Part shown: piece after piece, positions 46,143 to 57,036 of the stretch
How the letters are laid out: each line of letters begins with the position of its first letter
Numbering within the stretch: position 1 is the first letter of the stretch
Source: Neoceratodus forsteri
Taxonomy: Eukaryota; Chordata; Ceratodontiformes; Ceratodontidae
Reading direction: 5' to 3'
DNA: 64,000 bases
Assembly: GCA_016271365.2 (NCBI GenBank)
Contig: CM057452.1
Location: 1,241,331,001-1,241,395,000 of the forward strand
Made by a program: the position numbers and the translations under genes
The notes under the pieces: model-generated
What the model was told of the DNA's origin: nothing
The model's input: only the letters and a program-made list of their open reading frames with translations
Databases searched by the model: none

Positions 46143-47509
46143 TTAGGATGTAATGGCAAGTCTAAGAGCATCAAGTATGAGGCAGTCCTTGTGATGGTAG
46201 AGGATGCCAAAACAAACTTTAGTGGTGGAAGCGAGGACTATAAAGTGGGCATGAAAGGTGAGGGCTGAGTCAAAGGTGATCCCAAGGTATTTGTAAGAGT
46301 AAACTTGTTCAAGTGGTTGATGAATGCTGGGGAGGATTTGGAGGGGGTTGATGCTGACTCTGTTCTGGTGGTGGGCAAACAACATTACCTTTATTTCTTT
46401 GTGGTTAATGACTAGTCTGCTCTACTTAAACCAGTTCTCAGCATCATTGAAGGAGCATTGGAAGGAGTTTTGGAGGGAGATGGGATTTCTGTGTGTGGCA
46501 TAAATAATGGCATCTTCAGCATACAGGAGAATATTGCCAGAACAGGCACTGGGCAGGGTGCTTAGGTAGAGGCTAAAGAGTAGTGGGCCCATGATAGAGC
46601 TCTGTGGAACCTCTGAGTGGATGGGAAAGGCTTCAGAGAGTATCCCAATGTTTTTGACATCCTGGGAGCGGGCTGATAGGTTACTCATGCACCAGGCAAG
46701 GGGGCCAGCAGAGAAACCTGTGTGGTTGAGAACATTTAGTAGGAGGGGGTGGGAAACAGTGTCAAAGGCCTCAGAGAGGTCAATGAACACTGATTCATCT
46801 AGGAAATCAGAGTCCAGGGAGGAGTGCAGGAAGTTGGAGAACTCCATTAACGATGTACTTGTACTCTGACCAGAGCAGAAGCCATGCTGTTCCAGGCAAA
46901 GTATGTAATATTTTGCTAGATATTCGGTGAGTTGAGTGGCCACCACTTTTTTTAAGGCTTTGGGGAAAGAATGGAGATTGGGCAATAGTTGCTTGGAGTG
47001 GACCTGTCACCTCCTTTGTGAATAGGTGTGACAATAGCTGTTTGCCATGCTGTGTGGAATTGCCCCAGGCAGAGGGACCGGTTTAGTAGGTCAGTGAGGG
47101 GGACCAGGACATCATCCAGGACCAGCTGGATCATTTTTGGATTCAGGTTGTCACTGCTAGGACTGTTGCTGTTTAGCACTTCAAGCAGGAGTGGTCTGGC
47201 TTCCTGGATGGATACTTTGCATAGATAGAACTGGGGGTGCTGAGTATCTGAGGGCGGTGGGTCAGGGGTTGGGTTGAAAAAGTTGCTCAGGAGGACAGGG
47301 CTGAGATCTGTAAAGGAGGAGTTAAGGCAGTTGGCAATGTCAGTGGGGTCAGTAAAGGTGGAGACATTGACCATAAGTTGGGCTGGGGGGAGCATGATTT
47401 CCCATTTATTTCTTTTATATTGTCCCAGAAGTTCTGGGCACACCCCCATGAAGAGGTGAGGGTGGCCTGGTAGTGGTCTGTCTTGGCTTTTCGGATGGCC
47501 CATGTGCAC
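46143..47509 (-). pseudogene. LINE family A reverse transcriptase (copy 2)
   Basis: AIVTPIHKGGDRSTPSNYCP (47.05 kb), VVATQLTEYLAKYYILCLEQ and HGFCSGQSTSTSLMEF, then VFIDLSEAFDTVSHPLLL, VPQSSIMGPLLFSLYL and the catalytic box YAEDAIIYATH. The box has Glu in place of the first Asp. The thumb YLGITFDSALTFHAHF lies at about 46.28 kb. It is split into at least three frames. It is better preserved in the fingers and palm than copy 1. Confidence 0.8.
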
Positions 47510-47526
47510 CTGTTACATGTGGCATT

Positions 47527-48330
47527 TTATGCTTGTCTGTCAGCCATCCAGCCAGTCTCAGTGGCTATATGCCAGAGGTTATCCCTGTCCCTGAGCTGTT
47601 GGAGTAGGGCAGAGGTGACCCAAGGTGCATTTTGCCTTTTGGAGCAGATCATGGTGAAGGGAGCAAAAATATCACAGGCCTTGCTAAAGGCTTGTGAGAA
47701 GAGGTCATGGGTAGTGCCAATGTTGGTTGCATGGTGGATGGGAGACCAATCAATGAAAGCGAGGAACTGTTTGAGTTTTTTCAGTCTGCCTGGATGGAGA
47801 CGCCTGCAGTGGGTGGCTTGGACTACATGCTTGAGGGTGGGGACAGACCAGAGGAATTGGAGAGGAGAGAGGTCACTTAAGGAGTCTGGGAGGACCTGAA
47901 TATCCTGAATCTTTTGGGGGTGGTTGAAGACAATGACATCTAGGAGGGTGCAAGTCCCTGTAGTTTGGTTATGTCTAGTGGGTTGGGAAATGAGTTGGGT
48001 CAGGTCTAATGCAGCGAAGGTGTCTCTTATAGGTGAGGCAGAAGGACTGAGCCAGTTCATGTTGAGGTCTCCGACTAGGACTTGTTGTGCTTTACTGGGG
48101 AGGGAGGAGAGATATTCAGTGAGAGATGATATTGCTGTGGTCTGGTTCCTTGGGGGTATGTAGGAGACTGTGAGATACAGCAGGATCTTGGATGAGTCTG
48201 GGGTAAGTTTGAGGTTAAGGACCTGGGCACCATCTGCTAGCTTGGGGGCAGGGAGGGCATGGCCAATGATGGTGACACAAGCGTAAAATGCACAACCACC
48301 ACATTTACCTGCTCAATCCTTGTGATATAG
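47527..48330 (-). pseudogene. LINE family A endonuclease and linker (copy 2)
   Basis: TVSYIPPRNQTTAISSLTEY and VLVGDLNMNWLS (48.13-48.06 kb), then LTQLISQPTRHNQTTGTCTL, LLDVIVFNHP, SDLSPLQFLWSV, and the linker to RT with LLQQLRDRDNLWHIA. The 177-codon open stretch 48060-47527 includes the part missing from copy 1. The usual SDH motif reads SDLS. Confidence 0.75.
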
Positions 48331-48349
48331 GGTGTAACCTGGAAGAGAG

Positions 48350-49066
48350 ACAAAGGAGTCTGGGGCACTGCACATACTTATCAAGTCTGGAAAAAGCAAC
48401 CTGGTGACTGTCCCTCAGTTGACTGTATTCACATTTTGCACCTGTGCCCTTTATTCATTCTGCCTTTTTTACATACTTGTTCTTACAGCTGTTGTGGTAC
48501 TTCACTTCTTTGGCTAATTAATACTGCCTACCATCATATCCATTTGTCGATCATCCATTTCTTTTACTGTGTTTGTTTATGCTGTCTGCTGTCCCATAAG
48601 TTACACATGTTGTAGGATATTCAAAAGTCTCCTTTGATCCCTTAGGATTCCTTTTCTTGTATGATTTGAAAAATATACATTCATCTGGGAATATGCCTGA
48701 TGTAGATGCTGCAGATTCAGATAGAGCACTATGAACTTGGGAGTGAAGCAATTTTGCTGGATAAATCTTTACGATGTCCGTTTTTAATGTTTCATCAGCT
48801 GCAAGTTTGCCAGAACTCTTATATGCAATGAAGTTCTTGTAGCAAACATAATGATACCCATGGCTGCTGAAGTAATGTTCAGGCAATTCAAGACACACCA
48901 TGTTGTACTTTGACAGTGTTTGACTAGAATGCCTTTCTTCTGCATCAACTACTTTCTTCCAATGAGCATCATCAAAACGTAGTAGGTCTGCATGGTCTGT
49001 GCTAACTCCTGGATCAGTGCGTAGGATGCATTGCCTCTGCAGTTTGTGAGAAGTCTTTCTAGCCAT
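48350..49066 (-). pseudogene. DNA-transposon protein, N-terminal segment
   Basis: Starts at the ATG at 49066 (MARKTSHKLQRQC), about 130 bp inside the right TIR, and reads open for 171 codons. CILRTD and HYVCYKNFIAYKSS form a Cys/His region. After a stop at 48551, another KYHNSCKNKYVKK block follows in a shifted frame (about 48.47 kb). Repeated H-x2-C-x3-Y patterns suggest zinc-binding modules, common in the DNA-binding ends of transposases. LINE A copy 2 cuts the reading near 48.35 kb and it continues at 45374. The 171-codon stretch without a stop shows limited decay here. Confidence 0.72.
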
Positions 49067-49193
49067 ATCTGAAACATTAAATAAAGTATATTACTAACTA
49101 AGTAAACCAAACTTATTAAATACATTAGATAAATTAAATAAATAACTAAGTAAACCAAGTCTATTACATAAATGTAAAACTTATAGTTTCTCT

Positions 49194-49339
49194 TAAGAAA
49201 GTGCATTTTCCAAGAAAATGTACAACCATGGACAAATAAGAGTTGTAAATCTGAATTCTATACACTTTTTTACATGAGAAACATTCATCAAACCTTTCGG
49301 ACCCAGACACATACAGTAGATAAATGCACCTGGCTCCTG
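49194..49339 (-). repeat. Right terminal inverted repeat of the DNA transposon
   Basis: The inner end aagtgcattttccaagaaaa, then atcaaacctttcggaccca, and the outer end ATAAATGCACCTGGCTCCTG mirror the left repeat. The outermost 8 bases GGCTCCTG are identical in inverse; beyond them the flanks diverge. Confidence 0.88.
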
Positions 49340-49660
49340 CTCTACTTGGTCCAAATGAATCCACTGTGGGGTTCCATAGTGCACAAAGAACTTTTCAGCT
49401 GGGCCATTTGTGACAGCTGTTACTTTTTGGTCCTTTGCCAGATAGGCTTTCTTGTACCTTGAGAAATGATCTATTACTACTAACATGTTTCTTAGAGTCT
49501 AGTTCTAGGCTGAGAAAGTCTACACATTCCAGTTCCAATGGTGCAGTTGTAACTATGTTTACAAGAGGGGCTGCTCTCTGTGGCAGAATTTTGTGTCTCA
49601 CACATCTATTGTAGGTTTTGCAGAATTGCTCTACATTACTCCCCATACATGTCTAATATA
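49340..49660 (-). pseudogene. Gypsy-B integrase, N-terminal half
   Basis: FCKTYNRCVRHKILPQR carries the CxxC end of the zinc-binding region. APLELECVDFLSLELDSK gives the first catalytic Asp in VDF, and MLVVIDHFSRYKKAYLAKD continues the core. FVHYGTPQWIHLDQ reaches the second catalytic Asp, where the reading is cut by the TIR of the DNA transposon. The sequence resumes at 34057. Confidence 0.82.
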
Positions 49661-49869
49661 AGCAAGCATGAACAAGGTCCAAAGTTTTATCCCTTCAAAG
49701 GTGTCTCATGCCATTGTGCAGGGCATGCAACACAACTTTTTTGAACTTTGTTGGTAGCACCAGCTGCAGTTTTGGGAAACCTTGTGATTCATGGATTACT
49801 CTATACAGCAAGCTATCTTTGATTTTTAACCTGGGCCATTCCTGCAGTAGCAACATTGCATCTGGATTA

Positions 49870-50845
49870 TTGGTATGAACCTGTGTGGCATTCCCCTTTC
49901 TTCATGGTAAAAAAATTGTATTTCAAGCTAGAGTCCATTCTTTGTTCTCTCTGTAATCCTCGGGGAGACAACTGGAAAAGAATGGTCACATCTAGTGTAC
50001 CAAGGTGACAGAATACATTTCATAAATGATCATCAGGGACACAAAAACTGTCTGTGAGATGATAAGCATTTCCAGTTGACCATGGCTTATCTGTGTTGAC
50101 CTTGTGCAGACTGCATTTACAGTTTGATCTAATACCTATATCCATGTCGGATTGTCTGTGGATGATCCATTTGTTTGTCTTGACAGGGCATCAGCATCCA
50201 TATGGTTAAAGCCAGATATGTGCTCTACACAATGGTCATAAGTTGACAAAGTGAGTAACTATCTGTGTCCAGCAGCATCTTACTTTGCATTTGTCTTTCC
50301 ATATGTTAAAGGGTTGTTATCAGTTTTGACAGTGATGTGTGCTTCACACAAGTATTAATGAAACTGGTCCACAGTGGGCCACTTGAATGCAAAAAACTCC
50401 AATTTGTGAACAGGGTAGTTCCCTTCTGTTGTGTTCAAGCTCCTACTGGTAAAGGTGCCTAGCTGCAGTCCTTCAGGAAAACTTTGATACTGGACAGCTT
50501 CATGTCCAGAGAGGCTGACTTTCTGGCAAATCTGTCAAACATTAGAGGTTTTGTTTGAATGACACATCACACTGGGCATCCCATCTCTAGCCGAATGTGT
50601 CACTTGTATTAATACAACTTTTGTTTGGCTCTGAAACTGCAAGGGACTTCTTGTCTTTGCTTGTCAGTGGGTAGCATTATGTTAGATTCAGCAAAGGTAC
50701 AGTATCACAACTCCAATATAGTATTTGATGAAGTGCTTGTAATACCCACAGAAACCTAGGAAACACTGTAAGTCTCTCAGGTTCTTTGGCTTGAGACAGG
50801 TTGTCAAGGCTTCAACTTTACTTGGGTCTGTTTGAATTCTTTTTT
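49870..50845 (-). pseudogene. Gypsy-B RT thumb and RNase H
   Basis: IQTDPSKVEALTTCLKPKNL then DLQCFLGFCGYYKHFIKYY mark the RT end (50.84-50.70 kb). RNase H follows with NYPVHKLEFFAFKW, AHITVKTDNNPLTYG and HMDADALSR (50.40-50.15 kb). The last 5' codons (V-S-A-Q-R before IQTD) occur again at 57245-57226, on the far side of the L1, because of the target-site duplication. Confidence 0.8.
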
Positions 50846-51078
50846 TTTTTTCCAATTTAAAGTTTATTAAGTTTTCAATACAATAGAGAACAGTTCCAAG
50901 GAAACAAAATACATTTGACATGAAGTGAATAAATTATAGGATCCATTCTCCTCCCCCCCTCATTCCCCCAAACCCTATTAAAATGCCATCCCTACCAGCC
51001 CAACCCCTGATTCTTCAACACTGACAAATGGATAAGATACAGTAACACAAAGCGATAATAAGTCTTGTGATGTATATA

Positions 51079-51840
51079 CTACAGAGCTAAAAGAGTATGT
51101 AAGGGTTCCCATATTTTACTATATTTCTCAGGCTTATTATTAAGACTCGCTATTGTTTTTTCTGTCCTGAGATTAGCCAAGAGTTCATTGAACCACTCAG
51201 AATAAGATATGTCTTCACTGTGCTTCCAGTGATGTAAAACCACTTTTTTAACTGACATAGAGATAAGAGCTATGTGGTATCTTCTGATAGGGACTAGGAT
51301 CTCTGTATAATCACCTAAGAGGCATATTTCTGGTGTGAATAAATCTTGCAAACCTAATAAGGGGTCTGTCTTCAATTGGATGCAGGTCCAGAGTGGGGCC
51401 ACTTTAGAGCAAGCCCAGAAAATATGATATAGAGAACCCTCTTCCTTCATGCATCTGGTACAAGTAGGTGCAGGCAGGAGATCCATTTTAAATAATTTCT
51501 GTGGAGAATAAAATAAATTATGTAAAATGTGAAATTGGGTGAGACAAAGTCTATCTTAGGTAATATATTTATGACAATTTTGCCATAGGGTATTCCAATG
51601 TAATACACGAGTAGGGAAAAGGGGAGTCCAGAGGGTTGCTGGTGTAAAGTAAGTAAAGTAGGCCTGGTTATACAGAACCCTATAGCAACTGGATACCAAT
51701 ACTTGAGAGTCATCTATGAGACTCTGTTCCCGAGAAATGGACAGTGTGTCTTGTTGAGGAGGGATGGGTCCTAAGACATTCACCATCAAATGTCTTAATT
51801 GGAACACTTTGAAAATGTAGCGAGTGGGTATTTTGTAGGT
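51079..51840 (-). pseudogene. L1 ORF2 C-terminal region with zinc motif
   Basis: CTRCMKEEGSLYHIFWACSK (51.45-51.39 kb) is the C-x2-C...H-x4-C motif at the end of L1 ORF2. The reading continues open to the stop at 51079 and the 3' UTR of about 230 bp. A shift lies near 51.48 kb. Confidence 0.82.
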
Positions 51841-52199
51841 TTTCAGTAATTCAGAAGAAGAGAGCCAATGGTTGTCTTGTGAAATAAATGAGGTGGGTTA
51901 AGGATCTGAAAGGTGGGGTAGCCAAGTAGGCGAAAGTAGCATTTTGTTTATGTGTAAATTAGGATTTCCCCAGATAGGCTGAGTTGGATCTAGAGTTTAA
52001 ATATGTTTAAGAAAACTACATAATTGGGAATGGATTTTGATAGAGATGGCAATGGGAGTTTGTTTTAATTTTGCCAGGAGTGCCTTAAATTTAATATGGA
52101 AAAGTGCCATTGGATTTAAAGCGTAAGTTTGAAAAGGAGATAATTCAATTTTAAGCCATTGTGGGGAAGAAGAAGAGTTAAATACTTCTTCTTTAGGAG

Positions 52200-53830
52200 T
52201 TAACCACCTGAGACATTTAATAGCATGGCTGGCCCAGTGATAAAATGTTAAATGAGGAAGACGAATGCCCCCTCTTATCCTTGGGGGTGGCTAGCTTGTA
52301 ATAGGCCAGTCTAGGGTGTTTGTTGGCCCAGAAAAACTTAGTAAAGAGCCTATGAACTTTACCGAACCATGAAAGAGGGAGCCATATATTAAGTATATGT
52401 AAAGGGTACAAAGAGTCTGGGGAAAACATTCATTTTGATTAAATTGACCCTTCCTCAAAGTGAGAGAGGAAGTTTGGACCATCGGTCTAAATCAAGTGTT
52501 ATGAGTTTCACCAGAGAGTCGGGATTTAATTTTTGGAATAGAGCTGGATTCCTTGGAATTATTATGCCAAGATATTTTAAGCAGTCCTGTTTCCACACCA
52601 AGCCCTGGTCAGTGATAAATCTTTTATTGACCTTCTAGTTAAGTGGGAAAACTACTGTCTTCTCAATATTAAGTTTATAGTTTGATAATTGACTAAATTA
52701 TTCTATAAGGGATAACATGGAGGGAATCAACAAGTCTGGGTAGGATAATTGTAAAAGTAAGTCATCAGCATAAGCTGATACTTTGATTACTTGAGAGGAT
52801 ACAGATATGCCCTGAATTTGTTCACTTAATATTAATCTACATATTAAGGGTTCCAGATATAAGTTAAAAAGTTACAGGGATAAGGGACAACCCTGTCTAG
52901 TGCCAGATAATAGAGAGAAGACGTTAGATATTGCTGCATAAACAGTGATCCTTGCTGATGGGGTTTGATACAATACTTTAATCTAGTTTTGGAATAGCGT
53001 AGGGAAGTTATAAGCTTGCAGGGCTCAGAATAGAAAATTCCAGTCAACCCTATCAAATGCTTTTTAGGTGTCAATTGAGATCAAGACTGCAGGAAAATGG
53101 GCATCCCTAGACACCAATAAAGCCTGTGAGAGTGTACGGAGATGGTCGATCGATGAGTGGCCTTTCATGAACCCAACTTGTTCAGGTCCAATAAGTTCTG
53201 GTAGAACCTTATTAATACGTTCCACTGTCATCTTGGTTAATATTTTAATATCCTGATTTAGTAAGAATATAGGGCAATAACTTGCAGGTGAATCCGGGTT
53301 TCTGTCGGGTTTAAGGATCAATACTATTAAAGCCTCAAAAACAGTGGAATCTACCAAGATGCCAGATAGAATATGCTGGTATAGGGGCAATAATAAAGAA
53401 ATCAAACGTTTTTGAAATTTTTTATAAAAATTAGCTGAAAAGCTGTCAGGGCCACAAGATTTATCAATAGGTAATTTTTGAATGGTGTTGGCAATCTCTG
53501 TATAGGAGATGGGAGCTGTGAGCAATTGCTGATTTGTTTCTGATAGACGAGGCAGACCAGATGCGAGAAGGTATGAATCCAAGACAGAGACTGTGGGTGG
53601 ATCCGGCATAACCCTATATAAATTAGTATAATAGGTTTTAAATACAGTAACTATATCTGTCAGGGATGTATTCAAGGTGCCGTCTTGGGGTGAACGAATA
53701 GAGGGGATATATTTGGAGAACTCCTGTTGTTTAATTCTGAGTGCCAGGAGGCGCCCAGCCTTCTCCCCCTGATCCGTATATGATGCTTTTGTTTTCAGGA
53801 TGGCAAATTCTGCCTTTTCTCTCAGGCTAT
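52200..53830 (-). pseudogene. L1 ORF2 reverse transcriptase
   Basis: FKTYYTNLYRV and the fingers: LPIDKSCGPDSFSANFYKKF, LIVLILKPDRNPDSPASYCP, FLLNQDIKILTKMTVERINK and GPEQVGFMKGHSSIDHLRTL (203-codon open stretch 53675-53064). VLISIDT begins the first catalytic Asp block. After a shift, CPLSL and SAYADDLLLQL (about 52.77 kb) hold the YADD box. WKQDCLKYLGIIIPRN and DRWSKLPLSL lie in the thumb. Typical of the L1 clade. Confidence 0.87.
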
Positions 53831-53846
53831 CTAGATATGCATCTCT

Positions 53847-54871
53847 TCATTTGGCTAAAATTAGTCTAGTATCATCTGGCGAGTTAGGAGTCAATGATGC
53901 CTCGAGTCTTCGAATCTGGGCAAGAAGGCTAAGCAACTCCCTTTCCTTTTTCTTTTTCCTAAAGGAAGCTAAGTTGATCAGTATCCCCTTAATATAGGCC
54001 TTAAAGGCCCCCCAAATGAAGTCAGGTCTAGAAGTGGCCTGCGAATGAGCCAGCTTGAATTTTTCGATATGCTCATTGAGGGAAGTAATTACAGTGGGCT
54101 CCTTCAGAAGCTGATTGCTAATTTTCCACCTGGTGTCACATTTGGGAGGGGATGATAGAGATAAATGGGAAGTTACTAAGGAGTGATCCAAAGGAGGGCC
54201 AGGTACGAAAGATACATCCATAACACCGACCAGAAGGGATTGTGAGAAAAGCAAGCAATCGATACGGGATGCCATGTTATGGACAGGGGAAATGAAGGTG
54301 TAGCTCTTTTTCATGGGGTTAAATAATCGCCATATATCCCATAGCCCAAAGCAATCAATAAGTTCTCAGAACGCTCTTTGTGCCAGCGAGAGGCCTCTAC
54401 AGAGCCCCGTAGAGCGGTCCATTGATGGGTCAAAAAATGTATTAATTTCACCCCCAAGATATATGGGCAATGCTGTAAAAGGCATAACAGTATTGACCAG
54501 ATGCATGAAGAAACCCGGGGAGTCTAGGTTTGGCCCATAGGCAGAACCCAACAACAGTTCAATAGTGTATAAAATGCAGTGAATAAAAAAAAACTACCCT
54601 GTGGGTCGCTCACAATCATGATAAGGGAAAAAGAGATTTTCTTAGACATCAGAATCAGGACACTACCACTCTGGGTAGAGCTCCCTGCAGAAAAGACCTG
54701 ACCTACTTGTTGTAGGTGCATCCAAGTTGATTCAGAATCCAAAAGTTGCAATTCCTGGAGAAACATCACATCTATTGATAATAAGGCTAAATATTTCAGT
54801 ACTTTGTATCTTTTCAATTGTTGCCTGAGACCTTTCACATTCCATGTAGCCATCTTAATCACCCTTGCCAT
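53847..54871 (-). pseudogene. L1 ORF2 endonuclease and linker
   Basis: MARVIKMATWNVKGLRQQLK (Asn block of the APE endonuclease), DVMFLQELQLLDSES (catalytic Glu block), and after a frameshift YLGGEINTFFDPSMDRSTG (54.46-54.40 kb). Next come FISPVHNMASRIDCLLFSQS and VPGPPLDHSLVTSHL, whose Asp-His pair is the catalytic SDH-type block. Then the linker with RRLEASLTPNSPDDTRLI. Open for 155 codons from 54314. Confidence 0.82.
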
Positions 54872-55439
54872 AACCCATTAAAGGAATAGGAAATAAAAGG
54901 AAAATACTCTGGGCCCATGAATTAGCCAGACATCAACCAACCCAGTTGACAGTGTTGAAGATATTACCCCTCTGTGCACCCTTACAACATTTACCCTCTC
55001 TGCCCCCCCGATAACCATTTCAACTAAGGATTCTGAATTGAGTAAAACACTGAATCCTGCCCACCCAAATCCCCTTACTGTTACAGACTGTGTTCCACAA
55101 TTCACCCTCAACATAGCTCCCTCCCTCCAGCCACCTCCAGTTGTCCCTTAAAATAACAAGAAAAGTTGGGATAAACATCTAATTATAACAATTATATATG
55201 CAGAGGATATACCCTTCTGTTACTTAGTAACTGAAACTGTAATCTGGATCTCTAATGATATCTTTAACTAAGTTTCCTAATCCTACTCACTATTTGTAAG
55301 ACTACTACTCAGCTAATCAATAAACAATAATAAATGATTGGAAGACCTGTGTTAAAGTTCCAGGAAAATTAAAGAAATACCAGTCAAAACAGTATGGTCT
55401 CCAGAAAGAACCAACAGCACTGAATATATATCTAGGAAC

Positions 55440-56110
55440 AGTTTTTCTAAATAAGATGCTGTACTGGCAACCTCTAGTGGTCAATGTAATGAACTGCATA
55501 AAACTAAAAGCTGCATGAAACAGTAACATTGTGCTCGCCCGTAGTGCGAATGTAGTCAGGAAAACTAAATCAGAAATAAATCCATAATTATGGTTTACAG
55601 ATAGCGCCTATTTGGTCTAGGAGAGCCATGCACGAAAAACAACAAAAAAAGTCTCCAAAGGAAATATTCTTGCTTTCCACCTTCCAGTAGAGCCGTGGAT
55701 TAAATGTTCGAAACAGAGTGCTGTTATGCCTGACATAGTCTAAAGTACATTCGCACACTTACTGGGGTACAGTTTTTATACCTAACATGCTGATCTGATG
55801 AGGTCTAATGGGCAATATAATGAGCTGAACAAAACGAGAAGTTTCATTAAATCAAAACATTGTGCTCAGCCATAGTGTGGATGTAGTAGGGAAAACTAGC
55901 TCATAAATGAATCTGTGATTATTGTTGACATCTGGTGCATGACTGTTTTAGAAGCACCATTCCCAAAGACAACGGAAAAAGTCTCCAAAGGAAATAATTT
56001 GCCTTCTACCTTCCAGTAGAGCGTGATTTGAGTGTACCAAATAGAGTACTGGTAAGACATATATAGTCCAAACCGAGTTAGCCTGCTTGTTGGGATATAT
56101 TTATGAATTA
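55440..56110 (-). repeat. Tandem duplication in the L1 inter-ORF spacer
   Basis: Two imperfect units of about 350 bp (about 55440-55790 and 55790-56110) share 'gtctccaaaggaaat', 'accttccagtagagc', 'acattgtgctc' and 'gaaaactaaatc/gaaaactagctc'. Repeats are unusual between the two ORFs of an L1. Confidence 0.72.
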
Positions 56111-56149
56111 TCAAAGGAGCATTACATCTAATTTGCAGGAATATTCAGA

Positions 56150-57036
56150 TGTAGGTTGCCATGGAACAAGTTAGGTATCCCTGAATAGGTCCGGTAGGGA
56201 GGCTTTAAGATTGATGAAGGTGTTTTCCAGGTCTTCATAGGAATGCCATGTACCTGCCAACAAAACTTGTAGTCTGGCAGGATAATTCATTTGAAATCGG
56301 ATTCCAGCAGTGATCAACTTGGATACCGAGGGATGGAAAGCTATGTGAGGTTGCTGGATGTTGGTGGGCAGACCTGCACAACCATAACTTTGGCACCCTC
56401 CTAACGAACTTTTTGGATATCCCTTGTTTTTGCTAGGAAATGTTGATGCTCCTGATAATTCAGGAAGTGAAAAATAAGTGGTCTTGGAGGAGCTCCCTTT
56501 AGAGGTATTGTCCTAAGAGCTCTGTGTGCTCCTTCAATTATGTACTTGTGGCCAAAGGGAGAAGGGCCAGCTGTCTTTTCCATGAACCTTTGGATAAATA
56601 GTATCGCTTCTTGCCTTTCCTATGATTCAGGTAGTCAAATCAGAACCGCATTGTTCCTGCAGCTTCTGCCTTCAAGATCTTCGACTTTAAGTTACATTTT
56701 TGTGAGTTTCTGTTTAGTCACTGTTAGCTCAGGATCAATCTTGTTGATACGTTTTTCTATAGACAAGATCTGAGCTTCAGAGTCATAAGTATGCCGAGAG
56801 ATGTCTTCCAATGCTTGTGAGACAGCCTTAAACTCAGATGTAAGAGACCTCAGTTCATTCTGAAAGGCACGAAATTCTCCAAGAAAACTGACCAAAGTTA
56901 GAGGCTCCATCTCAGGTGGTTTGTTTGCTGTATCTTCAGTGTCCATGGTAGTAGAGGGTCTGGGCTTCTTAGGGCTTTTTTCTGGTGTCATCAGAGGTGT
57001 ATGTTTGGGGAGAGCTTTTCTCATCTTGATCTCCAT
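56150..57036 (-). pseudogene. L1 ORF1 (RNA-binding protein)
   Basis: Starts MEIKMRKALPKHTP, with a Pro/Lys-rich N terminus, followed by a coiled coil (FRAFQNELRSLTSEFKAVSQ ... ISRHTYDSEAQI, about residues 50-110). After a stop near 56692 the RNA-recognition part follows: LKVEDLEGRSCRNNAVLIRL. Then the C-terminal region has RPLIFHFLNYQEHQHFLAKT (56.46 kb). This is the standard L1 ORF1p architecture, a trimeric nucleic-acid chaperone. The Arg-rich RNN motif is intact. Confidence 0.82.

Larger units (their letters stand above)
45378..48350 (-). mobile_element. LINE family A, copy 2
   Basis: Same family as 10627-15250, inserted in the DNA transposon. The tail is (AAAT)n at 45378-45395, the 3' UTR to about 46.14 kb, RT at 46.14-47.51 kb and part of the endonuclease at 47.53-48.33 kb. 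The 5' end is truncated around 48.35 kb. A target duplication could not be set. Confidence 0.8.
34058..49339 (-). mobile_element. TIR DNA transposon with PIN/XPG-like protein
   Basis: Bounded by inverted repeats of about 140 bp (34058-34198 and 49194-49339) that sit precisely in the Gypsy-B integrase reading. Subtracting the ERV-like element and the LINE A copy leaves about 5.4 kb. One long minus-strand protein, in three pieces, occupies nearly all of it. The protein family is one I know from uncharacterised transposon-like proteins of many invertebrates and lower vertebrates. Its C-terminal PIN/XPG-like block recalls Academ transposons, which are described as carrying an XPG-like nuclease. 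I could not confirm that assignment. The directly flanking 8-mers (minus strand AAGTAGAG and AAATAAAG) agree at 6 of 8 positions, so an 8-bp target duplication is possible but unproven. Confidence 0.78.
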
